Below, piece after piece: positions 53,629 to 62,260 of a stretch of DNA of 64,000 bases. The notes beneath the pieces were generated by a model. The model was given only the letters and a program-made list of their open reading frames with translations. It made no database searches and was not told where the DNA came from. The translations under genes and the position numbers were made by a program. Where the stretch lies: NCBI RefSeq assembly GCF_022458865.1, contig NZ_JAJNMU010000003.1, forward strand, positions 310,001-374,000. Direction: 5' to 3'. The stretch comes from Paenibacillus periandrae. GTDB taxonomy: Bacteria; Bacillota; Bacilli; Paenibacillales; NBRC-103111. Positions within the stretch are counted from its first letter, which is position 1, and every line of letters starts with the position of its first letter.

Positions 53629-54279
53629 ATGAGCATTGAAGGTTTGAAGATTGAAGCTTTCTCGCTCGGGCCACTTGGGACAAATGCTTATTTGCTTTCC
53701 AGACCCAACGAGGGCAAGGCGATCATTATCGATCCCGGAATGAATCCGAAGCCGCTTCTGAAACGGATTGGCGATTTGCAGATTGAAGCCATTTTACTTA
53801 CACATGCCCACTTTGACCATATCGGTGGTGTCGATGAGATTCGCAAGCTGAAGGGCAGCCCGGTCTACCTGCATGATGCAGAGGCAGATTGGCTGACGAA
53901 TCCGAAGCTGAATGGCTCTACGAAATACCCCGAGCTTGGCGGACCGATCCAGACGGATCCAGCCGAATTCGCTTTGGATCAAGGACAGGTACTGAAGCTG
54001 ATCGGTTTGGAGATCAAGGTATTGCATACGCCTGGTCATTCTCCGGGCAGTGTCAGTTTTTTGATCGGTTCTGAATCCGAGGGCTGGTATTTGTTCGGTG
54101 GCGATGTGCTGTTCCGTTTGTCGGTCGGCCGTACTGATCTGCCGGGAGGCCGATCGGAGGAGCTGTTCGATTCGATACATGACAAATTGTTCAAGCTGCC
54201 GGATGAGACTGTGGTGTATCCGGGTCACGGTGTGAAGACGACCATTGGCTATGAGCGGGACAATAACCCGCACGTGTAG
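53629..54279 (+). CDS. MBL-fold hydrolase, glyoxalase II-like
   Basis: A 216-residue metallo-hydrolase with ILLTHAHFDHIGGVDEIRKL (zinc motif HxHxDH), the later histidine in HTPGHSPGSV, the aspartate in FGGDVLF and the C-terminal YPGHG histidine. The set matches hydroxyacylglutathione hydrolase-like proteins. Together with the upstream thioredoxin-like gene it may act in thiol or thioester metabolism, although this is inferred from neighbourhood only. The start ATG at 53629 follows GGCGGGC, a weak site, so coupling to the upstream gene is likely. Confidence 0.88.
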   Translation: MSIEGLKIEAFSLGPLGTNAYLLSRPNEGKAIIIDPGMNPKPLLKRIGDLQIEAILLTHAHFDHIGGVDEIRKLKGSPVYLHDAEADWLTNPKLNGSTKYPELGGPIQTDPAEFALDQGQVLKLIGLEIKVLHTPGHSPGSVSFLIGSESEGWYLFGGDVLFRLSVGRTDLPGGRSEELFDSIHDKLFKLPDETVVYPGHGVKTTIGYERDNNPHV

Positions 54280-54298
54280 CAGCTTGTTGGATGGTATA

Positions 54299-54347
54299 AG
54301 CTCTTTCGTTATCGCTTGTTTAAGCGGTAATGAAAGAGCTTTTGTGT
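54299..54347 (+). terminator. Strong terminator after glyoxalase II-like gene
   Basis: AAGCTCTTTCGTTATCGCTT pairs with AAGCGGTAATGAAAGAGCTT around GTTT and is followed by TTG. A second inverted repeat (GATAAACG/CGTTTATC) lies at 54360-54402. Confidence 0.75.
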
Positions 54348-54432
54348 AAGTATAAGGATGGATAAACGCATTCCTCCATGAAGGACGGAGTGGCCGTTTA
54401 TCCTCGTCCCTGTACAAAGGAATTCATAAAAG

Positions 54433-54458
54433 GGACTGCCGCTTGGCAGTCCCAGGTT
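54433..54458 (-). terminator. Terminator of the 54483-54863 gene
   Basis: GGGACTGCC-GCTT-GGCAGTCCC forms a nine-pair stem; read on the minus strand it is followed by TTTTATG. Confidence 0.75.
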
Positions 54459-54482
54459 GTATCAGCTAACTAATTATTACGA

Positions 54483-54863
54483 TTAAAGCTCAATTTCGGC
54501 AATTTTCAAAATATCCGCCAAATCGTCATGGGTAGGCTCCAAATTATCGGCAGCTTCATCGACTTTGGCTATGGCTGTCTTCTTGAAGCTGTCCAATGCA
54601 GCCGGATCCACGCTGACAGCATCCGATTCCTCAACAAGCCGCCTGATATAAATTAATTCCAAGAAATAGTCCAAATCCACAACGATGCCGCGGGCTTGTT
54701 TATTGCCTGTATTTTGAATCGTGTAGATGTCGTTATTTTGCTTGTTTGCATAAGAATCCAGAATCTCGGAAAGCTTTTCTGTCCGTGATACCTCGGAAAC
54801 GTTAATCAAGTTCTTCAGAATCGGATTCAGCAAATCCAGTGGAACACCAGTTGGTTTTTCCAT
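54483..54863 (-). CDS. Small soluble protein, function unknown
   Basis: A 126-residue acidic, mainly helical protein without signal peptide or membrane segment (for example NPILKNLINVSEVSRTEKLS). I do not recognise the family. GAGGAGTG precedes the ATG, and a clean terminator follows, so it is a real single-gene unit. A degenerate cre-like sequence at 54886-54899 lies just upstream of the ribosome binding site. Confidence 0.65.
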   Translation of the reverse strand: MEKPTGVPLDLLNPILKNLINVSEVSRTEKLSEILDSYANKQNNDIYTIQNTGNKQARGIVVDLDYFLELIYIRRLVEESDAVSVDPAALDSFKKTAIAKVDEAADNLEPTHDDLADILKIAEIEL

Positions 54864-55017
54864 TTCACAACACTCCTCACCTTGACTTAAACGCTTACAT
54901 GGCTCATAAGTTCTGTATGCGTAAATGTATCCTGAATACGGGATTCTTCTATTATGCCACTTCCGAAGCGGTCCTTCAAGCGTGCTATTCAGGTTATACG
55001 GGTGAGATTGTTGGAAA

Positions 55018-57801
55018 TTACCTATAGCGAACGAGAATATCTATCGGATATCGTCCTGCATTGCGTCCGTATAGACATAGCCCTCCGGAACCATCAGGCA
55101 GATCCGCTGGTACCTCCAGTTTAAGTGTAAACGAGCCCTTGGCGATAATTTCGGGTGTGAGTCGGCTCGGAATACGGATATGCTGCAGATAGCCGTAGGA
55201 GCCAGCCTCATCGAGCTTGCGGTCATCAGTCTGATAATGCCACGATAGCACACCACGACTGTCGGCAGGGTCATCGGATAACTGCAGCTGCTCGATTTGG
55301 ATGTTGTCGATGTAAACATTAACCGTGCTTGGATGATGGATGTCATCGGTCATATAGTAGGAATTGGCGTTCATTCCCGGATCAGCCTTCTTGCCGTGCA
55401 TATATGAAATATCGATGGAAGGGTCATCGATCAGCTTTTGATCCTTGTCTAACAGCTGCTTGGCACCTGCTTCAACATACAGATCCAGATCGCCAAATGG
55501 ATGATCGACCGTCAGGCTGGAAATATCAATTTCGTATTCAAAATATCCGCCGTTCGTACCGCTGCCGTTCACTTTGCTACGCTGAAGCGCCTGCCAGGCA
55601 TAATCCCACTGCTGTTTTGAAAAGCTTGCTGGTTCAACCTGCAGCCATTGACCTTCCAGCTCGAACAGTCCCTGAGCGGTTTGACTGCGAACATCGAAGG
55701 TGATAAAATTACGCGCAACTGAATAACTTGAAGCACGTGTTGGATCCTTGAGCTCTACGACAAGCACAGCTACCGCATCGTTCTCCGGCATGTACAGCTC
55801 AAGTGGATTCAGCACTGTTGTGCCATATTTGCCCCAGCTAATGTCTTCAGTACCTTGGGCAGCTACCTTTTTTTCTCCGAGATGGTCGTACCAGAGCTTC
55901 CATGACAGCTGCATGTCCAGACCGTGATACGTATCAGCAAAGCTGGATACAGCAAGCGGAATGCTGACCTGCTGACCGCTGGCGACGGTGGTGCACGGTG
56001 GCGCATCAATAACGATAAAGTCTGGCTGATGGAGATCACGGAGGCTCATGCCTTCACTAAATCCGCTGTAGCCGAAGTCCTTATCTGAATCATCGATTCG
56101 GTAATAACCGTTGAATTCATTCGTTACGTCCTTGAACTCGGTGAATATGAAGCCGCATATATTTTCGTGCCTGCGGAATTCATTTAGCATATATCGATAA
56201 TGCCAACCGAGATCGCTGTCACCGGCGCTGCCTTCAATCCCCCAGACCGCTCCGCATTCGCTGTTCATAAGCGGTGCATCAGACTGTTGATGTCCGTCAA
56301 TGTAATTCCAGGTGGAGCCGGGATAAGTGCTAGTCGCAGCCTCTTCAACATGATCTCGCAGCAGTTGGTAGCCATTAATGTAAAAGTGCCATGTATTCAA
56401 ATCGCTTTTCACATGATCGTTACGGCATGGAGAGTTATCCTCGATCAAGCGTGAGGGATCGATTATTTTAGCCCATTCATACACCTGCTTGACCCATTCC
56501 TGAGTTTCAGGCAGATAGATCGAATTGACTTTACCTGCTTCCGTTTCGGTTTTGTGAAGCAGTCCCCAGCTTTCATTAAAAATGACCCAGGAAATAATCG
56601 AAGGATGGTTCCAGTCCCGTTGGATCGTTTCGAGCGCTTCCGGCAGGTAAGCATTTTTTGCTTGCTCATCGGGTGTTCCCCAGAAGCAGGGCATATCTTC
56701 CATTACAAGCATACCGAGTTTATCCGCCCAGTACAGCTTGCGTGGCTCTTCAGGCTTAATATGAATACGGACGAAATTCAGGCCCAGACGCTTCAAGCGA
56801 TAAATTTCATCACGCATCATATCATCGGTCGGATAAGTGAAGAAGCCTGTTGGGTGGAACGATTGATCCAAAGTCCCGTTCAGAAATATCGGCTTGTCGT
56901 TAAGCGTGATCCAGCGCGACTTTAAGCCTTCAGGCAGCACAGTACCTATCGTACGGATGCCGAAGTAGGTTTGTACACGATCTGCTCCGCCCCTTTGATC
57001 GGGGTGGTTCGTCTCGGTCTTGAGGGTAATCGTACCTTCATACAAATGAGGCTCATTGGGACTCCAAAGCCGGGGCTGCTCCACTTGAAACGTAGTTTGG
57101 AAAGCGTGTTCTCCCGGCTGAAGCTGCAGCTTCAACGTATGGGATACGGCACCGCCGTCAAAGTCAAAGCTTATTATGGCTTCTTGCGCAAGGGCAGACT
57201 GTACAACACCCTTCACGGTAATTGTACCGTCCAGCTCGGTAAGGAATTGGACACTCTCTACATATTGCTCAGGCCTTGCTTCGATCCACACCGTCTGCCA
57301 TAACCCGCGGATTTCCCCGTACCCTTGTTTGCCTCTGGTTTGGTAAGCTTCGTCCTGGTCTTCGACACGAATGACGATCACATTATCTTGATCCAACTTC
57401 CAGGCGCTGCTCACTTCCAGCTCGAAGGTTCCATAGCCGCCGCGATGGCTGCCTACAAGTGTTTGATTCACCCATACTTGACATTCATAATCAACTGCAC
57501 CGAACCGAAGAAACAAGCGGGAGCCTTTTGCTTCAGGTGTCCATTGGACAGTGCGCCGATACCAGGCAACTCCTCGTACGTTCTCACCAATACCGGACAA
57601 CGGGGAGACCCAGGAAAAAGGCACTGTAATTGTCCTGTTCAAGGCTCCGGAGGTTCCATCATACCAATGTGCAGTTAGCCCTTGATTATCGTTGTCAAAA
57701 CCGAAGTCCCACTCCCCATTCAAATTAAGCCAATCGGCTCGCTGCCAATCGGGTCTTGGATATTCGGGTCTGATGAGAACCTCTTTTGTAAGTGTTGTCA
57801 C
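55018..57801 (-). CDS. Glycoside hydrolase family 2 enzyme
   Basis: A protein of about 927 residues with the GH2 order: N-terminal jelly-roll sugar-binding domain (LNLNGEWDFGFDNDNQGL, VAWYRRTV), Ig-like domain, then a TIM barrel with KRLGLNFVRIHIKPEEPRKL, the acid/base glutamate in SWVIFNESWGL (about residue 410) and a nucleophile candidate in NSECGAVWG. Two further beta domains follow. There is no signal peptide. GTG at 57801 has GAAAGG ten bases upstream and is preferred over ATG 57819. Beta-galactosidase, beta-mannosidase or beta-glucuronidase activity are all possible. It is divergent from an ArsR-type regulator. Confidence 0.88.
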   Translation of the reverse strand: MTTLTKEVLIRPEYPRPDWQRADWLNLNGEWDFGFDNDNQGLTAHWYDGTSGALNRTITVPFSWVSPLSGIGENVRGVAWYRRTVQWTPEAKGSRLFLRFGAVDYECQVWVNQTLVGSHRGGYGTFELEVSSAWKLDQDNVIVIRVEDQDEAYQTRGKQGYGEIRGLWQTVWIEARPEQYVESVQFLTELDGTITVKGVVQSALAQEAIISFDFDGGAVSHTLKLQLQPGEHAFQTTFQVEQPRLWSPNEPHLYEGTITLKTETNHPDQRGGADRVQTYFGIRTIGTVLPEGLKSRWITLNDKPIFLNGTLDQSFHPTGFFTYPTDDMMRDEIYRLKRLGLNFVRIHIKPEEPRKLYWADKLGMLVMEDMPCFWGTPDEQAKNAYLPEALETIQRDWNHPSIISWVIFNESWGLLHKTETEAGKVNSIYLPETQEWVKQVYEWAKIIDPSRLIEDNSPCRNDHVKSDLNTWHFYINGYQLLRDHVEEAATSTYPGSTWNYIDGHQQSDAPLMNSECGAVWGIEGSAGDSDLGWHYRYMLNEFRRHENICGFIFTEFKDVTNEFNGYYRIDDSDKDFGYSGFSEGMSLRDLHQPDFIVIDAPPCTTVASGQQVSIPLAVSSFADTYHGLDMQLSWKLWYDHLGEKKVAAQGTEDISWGKYGTTVLNPLELYMPENDAVAVLVVELKDPTRASSYSVARNFITFDVRSQTAQGLFELEGQWLQVEPASFSKQQWDYAWQALQRSKVNGSGTNGGYFEYEIDISSLTVDHPFGDLDLYVEAGAKQLLDKDQKLIDDPSIDISYMHGKKADPGMNANSYYMTDDIHHPSTVNVYIDNIQIEQLQLSDDPADSRGVLSWHYQTDDRKLDEAGSYGYLQHIRIPSRLTPEIIAKGSFTLKLEVPADLPDGSGGLCLYGRNAGRYPIDILVRYR

Positions 57802-57843
57802 ATGTACACAACCTTTCATTGATTATTTGATATACAGAATATA

Positions 57844-57916
57844 CAATGTATATTATATAAACGCAATAAAAATATTTAAAATTAGCAATGTACATTATGA
57901 ATTTACAATGTTAAAT
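57844..57916. promoter_or_regulatory. Operator-like repeats between GH2 and ArsR-type genes
   Basis: CAATGTATATTAT (57844-57856) and CAATGTACATTAT (57886-57898) differ at one base and are spaced exactly 42 bases, four helical turns. A third partial copy, CAATGTTAAAT, begins at 57906. Each contains an AATGTAYATT dyad. They probably bind the ArsR-type regulator encoded next door. Confidence 0.55.
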
Positions 57917-57934
57917 AAAAAGGATGGTATAAAT

Positions 57935-58867
57935 ATGGCTGACGAACAAATCGATACGGTGAAACGCATACCTGCGAATCAAATACAGGAGGTAGCCAAG
58001 GCGCTGTCAGGGGATTTGCGTCTGCGTATTTTAGAAGCATTGGGAGAGCGGCCAAAAAGTATTTCGCAGCTGGTTGAGGAGTTGGGTGTTGCACAGCCTA
58101 CAGTTTCCATTAATGTGCAAAATCTGGAGCAGGCGGGTCTCATTAGCTCGTCAACAAGCGGAGGCAGCCGTGAGAAGATATGCTCCCGAGTTCTGGATGC
58201 GCTCCTGTTCGAGCTGCCGCGGCGACCGGGCGAAGGCTTGCAGCATATTGAAGAGATTTCCATGCCAATTGGTCTTTATACGGATTGTGTCATTCAGCCG
58301 CCCTGTGGGCTGTACGGTATGGAAGGTGCCATAGGCTGCCCGGATGATCCGCGTGCTTTTTATATGCCGGAGCGGACCAAGGCTAATTTGCTCTGGTTTA
58401 GTGAGGTCGGACATGTGGAATATGTGTTTGCTAATCCGCTACCTGGTGGTGTGCCGCTCCACAAGCTGCTGATCAGCGCTGAGCTCTGCTCAGAAGCCGC
58501 CGGCTATAATCAGGAATGGCCGTCGGACATCACGCTGAGCATCAACGGCAAGCAGATTGGAACCTGGACCTGCGACGGTGATTATGGCGACAGAAAAGGA
58601 AAGCTTTCACAAAATCTCCCGTTCGGCTGCACGCAGTATGGCTTGCTGACCGAGTGGAGCGTTTCGGAGACGGAGAGCTGTATTAACGGAATCAAATGCT
58701 CGGATATGACGCTTGCCGAGCTTGAGCTTCATTACAACCGACCGATCAAGGTAAGGCTGGAGGTTCTGGCGGATGCGAAAAATTGCCGCGGATTGAACCT
58801 GTTTGGAGCCGGCTTCGGCGATCATCCTCAGGATTTGAAGCTGCGGTTTGTCCGTGGTGGATGTTAA
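57935..58867 (+). CDS. ArsR-type regulator with large C-terminal ligand domain
   Basis: A 310-residue protein. Residues 10-85 form an ArsR-like winged helix (AKALSGDLRLRILEALGERP and GVAQPTVSINVQNLEQAGLI) without metal-binding cysteine motif. The remaining 220 residues form a beta-rich domain (PIGLYTDCVIQPPCGLYGME, LLWFSEVGHVEYVFANPLPG) that probably senses a sugar. AAGGATGG precedes the ATG at 57935. It is divergent from the GH2 gene, with repeated operator-like sequence between, so it most likely represses that gene until substrate is present. Confidence 0.8.
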   Translation: MADEQIDTVKRIPANQIQEVAKALSGDLRLRILEALGERPKSISQLVEELGVAQPTVSINVQNLEQAGLISSSTSGGSREKICSRVLDALLFELPRRPGEGLQHIEEISMPIGLYTDCVIQPPCGLYGMEGAIGCPDDPRAFYMPERTKANLLWFSEVGHVEYVFANPLPGGVPLHKLLISAELCSEAAGYNQEWPSDITLSINGKQIGTWTCDGDYGDRKGKLSQNLPFGCTQYGLLTEWSVSETESCINGIKCSDMTLAELELHYNRPIKVRLEVLADAKNCRGLNLFGAGFGDHPQDLKLRFVRGGC

Positions 58868-58873
58868 CACGTA

Positions 58874-58912
58874 TAGACGGTTGTCCGATGAAGGGCAGCC
58901 GTCTATTTTTAT
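58874..58912 (+). terminator. Terminator after ArsR-type regulator
   Basis: TAGACGGTTGTCC and GGGCAGCCGTCTA (two G-U pairs) enclose GATGAA and are followed by TTTTTATT. Confidence 0.85.
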
Positions 58913-59008
58913 TCGTATAGGTGAATACCGTGTTTCCTATAGGTATATCTCCATAGACTGATGATGTGTTCAGTAGTAACGCCCTACACATTATGGAGGT
59001 GTCCCCGA

Positions 59009-59281
59009 ATGGAAAGATATCCAATGTCAATGTCCAACGCACAAATGCCCAACATGCAAATGCCTTATGTTTCACCTGCATCCATGAATCCGATGCCGTC
59101 CATGCCTGCCAATCAAGCAGCACCAGTCACGGTTCATGCCACCTTTGAAGAAATTAACATCTATGAACCCAAAAAGCATCATCATCACGTCCATTGCAAG
59201 CCAGCAGGAGGAATATCCTTCGGAGCTATTCTGGTCCTGTACATCCTGCTCGTCATTATTCTTCGCGGCTTTCGCAGATAA
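59009..59281 (+). CDS. Small Met/Pro-rich membrane protein, possibly spore-associated
   Basis: A 90-residue protein. The first half is rich in Met, Pro, Ala and Asn (MSNAQMPNMQMPYVSPASMN), followed by a histidine cluster (KKHHHHVHCKP) and one C-terminal membrane segment ending ILRGFRR. The composition recalls small spore coat or YjcZ-like sporulation proteins, but I cannot confirm that. GGAGGTG precedes the ATG at 59009. The His/Cys cluster could bind metal. Confidence 0.6.
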   Translation: MERYPMSMSNAQMPNMQMPYVSPASMNPMPSMPANQAAPVTVHATFEEINIYEPKKHHHHVHCKPAGGISFGAILVLYILLVIILRGFRR

Positions 59282-59374
59282 AGCAGGTAGTGGCTATTTT
59301 GAACTTTTGAGGCAGCAATCCAGAGCTGACTCGGCTGCCATTAGCTGACGTGCTGATGTCAATGGCCTTATTAG

Positions 59375-59418
59375 AAAGGCCCCTTATTCAACACACGCTT
59401 TATGCAAAGGGGCCTTTC
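59375..59418 (+). terminator. Terminator after the small membrane protein
   Basis: AAAGGCCCCTT (59375-59385) pairs perfectly with AAGGGGCCTTT (59407-59417) around a 21-base loop. Confidence 0.65.
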
Positions 59419-59649
59419 GATGGAGTTTAGGCAGCAGTTTACATCGTTATCCCACATACATAGTGAAGGAAATCACCCTTACAGCAGCTTCGTACGCCTC
59501 CTGCCGAGTGACAAGAGAGCCCGCAGAGGTAACCGGTCTAACCGGTCGTGGCGATGTCTCTGCCTTGCAATCAACGTGCGATAGTTCCTATAATATTGTA
59601 TACAAGTTGCCGGCTCATGTTACGATATGACAAGAGAGAGGATGATAGT

Positions 59650-60393
59650 ATGAATGAAACCATCAAGCTTTTAACAAGCCATCAATCCATTCGCAAATTT
59701 ACGAATCAACCGGTTACGCAGGAACAGCTGGAGACAATCGTTACCGCTGCGCAATGGGCTTCAAGCTCCAGCCATGTACAAGCCTACAGTATCATTCATG
59801 TCACAGATGAAGCGATGCGTGGTCAAATCAGTGAATGGACAGGCCATCAGCCGCATGTGCTGAACAGCCCGGTTTTCCTCGTATGGTGCGCTGACCTGAA
59901 TCGCTTGCGGACAGCGTATGAGATTCACGAAAATGCGGATGAGGCTTACTTGGGTACTGCAGAAAATTGGATTGTTGCCACTGTGGATGTTGCCTTGGCA
60001 GCTCAAAATGCCGCTATTGCAGCTGAGTCCCTTGATCTGGGCATCGTATATATTGGAGGCATTCGTAATCATATTGAAGATGTCTCCAAGCTGCTGAGGC
60101 TGCCCAAGTACACAAGTCCGATTTTTGGCATGTGTATAGGCTACCCGGATCAAGACCCAGGTCAAAAGCCGCGTTTACCGCTGCAAGCCATCCTGCATCA
60201 TAATACATACCAGACTGGCGATATGCTGGAGCAGATACTGAAATACGATCAAACGATGAAGGCATATATTAGCAAACGAACCGATGGTAAGCGAAACGGG
60301 ACCTGGTCCGAGGATATGAAAAACAAGCTGAAGACGCCGACACGAATGCAGATTAAAGCTTATTTGGAAGCTCAGGGGTTGAATGTGGAATAG
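59650..60393 (+). CDS. NADPH-dependent FMN oxidoreductase, nitroreductase NfrA type
   Basis: A 247-residue nitroreductase-fold flavoprotein. It starts MNETIKLLTSHQSIRKFTNQ with the FMN-binding HRSxRxF pattern (here HQSIRKF), continues with AAQWASSSSHVQAYS, and ends with a C-terminal region of the oxygen-insensitive NfrA group (WSEDMKNKLKTPTRMQIKAY). It reduces nitro compounds, quinones or flavin with NADPH in the cytoplasm. The start at 59650 follows GAGAGAGGATG; the frame start at 59548 is not needed. Physiological substrate unknown; NfrA proteins are usually stress-induced. Confidence 0.88.
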   Translation: MNETIKLLTSHQSIRKFTNQPVTQEQLETIVTAAQWASSSSHVQAYSIIHVTDEAMRGQISEWTGHQPHVLNSPVFLVWCADLNRLRTAYEIHENADEAYLGTAENWIVATVDVALAAQNAAIAAESLDLGIVYIGGIRNHIEDVSKLLRLPKYTSPIFGMCIGYPDQDPGQKPRLPLQAILHHNTYQTGDMLEQILKYDQTMKAYISKRTDGKRNGTWSEDMKNKLKTPTRMQIKAYLEAQGLNVE

Positions 60394-60425
60394 AATTGTA
60401 AAGGGTTGTTTAAGAGGGCGGTGCG

Positions 60426-60881
60426 ATTGTTACCCAAAACAATGCCAAATTTCAAATGCCTATGACCACAACACCAGCACCAACAGGGCCTGTGAACATG
60501 ACCAAGGTATGGATGAAGCTGAACAGCAGCGAGCTGAAAATTAATGATAAAATGATCATGATGGACACCGCTCCATTCATGTCAAATGACAATACGTATA
60601 TCCCGCTTCGTTACCTGAGTGAAGGTATCGGTGCTGAAGTGACCTGGAATGATACGACCAAAGAAGTTGAGGTCAAAGCCGGAAGCAGCGTGCTGAAATT
60701 CTGGATCGGTAAAGACTATATGGAAGCTAATGGCGTTAGACAAGATATCGGTGCACAGGTCTACATCAATAAAGATGGCCGCACGGTTGTTCCACTTCGT
60801 TTTATCACGGAGCTGCTGGGCTGGACTGTAACCTGGAATCAAGCAGATAATTCCATTACCTTGACCCAAGCAATGAAATGA
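60426..60881 (+). CDS. Stalk-domain (copper amine oxidase N-terminal) protein, probable ATT start
   Basis: A small protein made almost entirely of one stalk-type domain: NSSELKINDKMIMMDTAPFM, TYIPLRYLSEGIGAEVTWND and TVVPLRFITELLGWTVTWNQ. It has no signal peptide, which is unusual for this surface module. The first ATG (60456) has no ribosome binding site. The frame is open to 60414, and ATT at 60426 lies about five bases after AGAGGGCGG, which suggests an ATT start and ten more residues (VTQNNAKFQ in front of MPM). If ATG 60456 is used, the product has 141 residues. Confidence 0.75.
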   Translation: MVTQNNAKFQMPMTTTPAPTGPVNMTKVWMKLNSSELKINDKMIMMDTAPFMSNDNTYIPLRYLSEGIGAEVTWNDTTKEVEVKAGSSVLKFWIGKDYMEANGVRQDIGAQVYINKDGRTVVPLRFITELLGWTVTWNQADNSITLTQAMK

Positions 60882-60917
60882 TTGTATTTGATTCAGCCCT
60901 ATTATGTATGAATAAAA

Positions 60918-60958
60918 GACATGCCTCGATCCTTGTATGCTAAGGGTCGAGGCATTGT
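60918..60958. terminator. Bidirectional terminator
   Basis: ATGCCTCGATCCTT pairs with AAGGGTCGAGGCAT (one mismatch/G-U pair) around GTATGCT, between convergent genes. T-runs are short on both sides. Confidence 0.65.
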
Positions 60959-60966
60959 TGTAATTT

Positions 60967-62055
60967 TCATTCCGGCATCGGCCCTGTGTACACCGATTGC
61001 GGACGGAAAATCCGATTGACCTGTGCCTGCTCTAACAGATGGGCTGACCAGCCAACGACTCTGGCTGCTGTGAAGGTAGGAGTAAACAGCTCCGAAGGAA
61101 GGGCAATGGCACGCATGATCGATGCGGCAAAAAATTCGACATTGGTATACAAACGCCGCCCAGGCTTGTATTCTTCAAGTAGAGCGATGGCCGTTTTTTC
61201 AACATGAATGGCAAGATCGAACCATGGATCATTGCTGGAGAGAGCTTCGGTTACATGACGAAGCGCTTCTGCTCGTGGGTCACTTGTTTTGTAAATGCGA
61301 TGACCAAAGCCCATCAGCCTGTCACCCCGTTCCAATGCCTGACGAATCCAGGCTTCTGCATGCTCTTTACTCCCTATTGCATCCAGCATAGCTATTACTT
61401 CAGTAGGTGCTCCGCCATGAAGTGGCCCCTTCATAGCTCCTACAGCCGCACTTACAGCAGAGGCCATATCCGATTGTGTGGACAGCACGACCCGGGCAGC
61501 GAAGGTAGAGGCATTCATCCCATGCTCCATACCTAATATTAGATAAGCGTTCAACGCCTTAACGTGGGCTGGTTCGGGCTGCTTGCCAGTCAGCATATAT
61601 AAATAATTTGCTGTATGACTAAGCTGGTTGTCAGGCTCTATCGGAGCCAGACCTAGCTGGGTTCGATAGCTATAAGCAATAATTGTAGGAATAACAGCAG
61701 TTAAGCTAATAGCCTGTTCAAGGGTTGGGGGCCAGCTGAATTCTCCTGAAAGCATGGCTATTGCGGTTTGAAGCACGCTCATAATTGGCATTTCCCGGGG
61801 AATATTGTCGAGCAGTCTGCGGACGGTCAAGGGCAGCTCTCTGCTGCTCGCAAGGCGTGCTGTAAACTGCTGTTTTTCTGAGGCATCGGGAAGTTTTCCC
61901 ATCCATAATAAATGGGCAATTTCCTCATATTCGTAATGAACTGCCAACTCCTTAGCCCAATAACCGCGATAGATCAAGTAGCCATTTTCTCCATCCACAT
62001 GACCAATATCTGTTTCCGCGGCAACGATTCCATCCAATCCAGTTACTTTTGCCAT
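60967..62055 (-). CDS. Citrate synthase/2-methylcitrate synthase family protein
   Basis: A 362-residue enzyme of the short Gram-positive type. It starts TGLDGIVAAETDIGHVDGEN and carries the catalytic histidines in GMEHGMNAS and GPLHGGAP and the arginine/aspartate region GHRIYKTSDPRA. The reaction would be condensation of acetyl-CoA or propionyl-CoA with oxaloacetate. AAAGGACGTG precedes the ATG. It stands alone, not with isocitrate dehydrogenase as in the usual citZ-icd operon, so it is probably the secondary CitA/MmgD-like enzyme (inference). Confidence 0.88.
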   Translation of the reverse strand: MAKVTGLDGIVAAETDIGHVDGENGYLIYRGYWAKELAVHYEYEEIAHLLWMGKLPDASEKQQFTARLASSRELPLTVRRLLDNIPREMPIMSVLQTAIAMLSGEFSWPPTLEQAISLTAVIPTIIAYSYRTQLGLAPIEPDNQLSHTANYLYMLTGKQPEPAHVKALNAYLILGMEHGMNASTFAARVVLSTQSDMASAVSAAVGAMKGPLHGGAPTEVIAMLDAIGSKEHAEAWIRQALERGDRLMGFGHRIYKTSDPRAEALRHVTEALSSNDPWFDLAIHVEKTAIALLEEYKPGRRLYTNVEFFAASIMRAIALPSELFTPTFTAARVVGWSAHLLEQAQVNRIFRPQSVYTGPMPE

Positions 62056-62260
62056 TCATGTTCACGTCCTTTCAAGAATTACTTTAATTATAAAACAATA
62101 CATTAATAAAGTAAATTTATATGTTTTTATATAATATATAAAATATTTTGATTGAAATTCAATTGTGCAAAAAGCTGGAAATTCACTGCTAACGGGTTTA
62201 TGATGGGCTATAGAAAGTAGCAATCATACAGACGGAGTGAATGTCAGGAGGATTTACGGG

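Noticed and set aside
54886..54899. cre site CTTAAACGCTTACA before the 54483-54863 gene
   Set aside because: Two mismatches fall in conserved positions and the gene has no link to carbon metabolism; noted only as a degenerate match.
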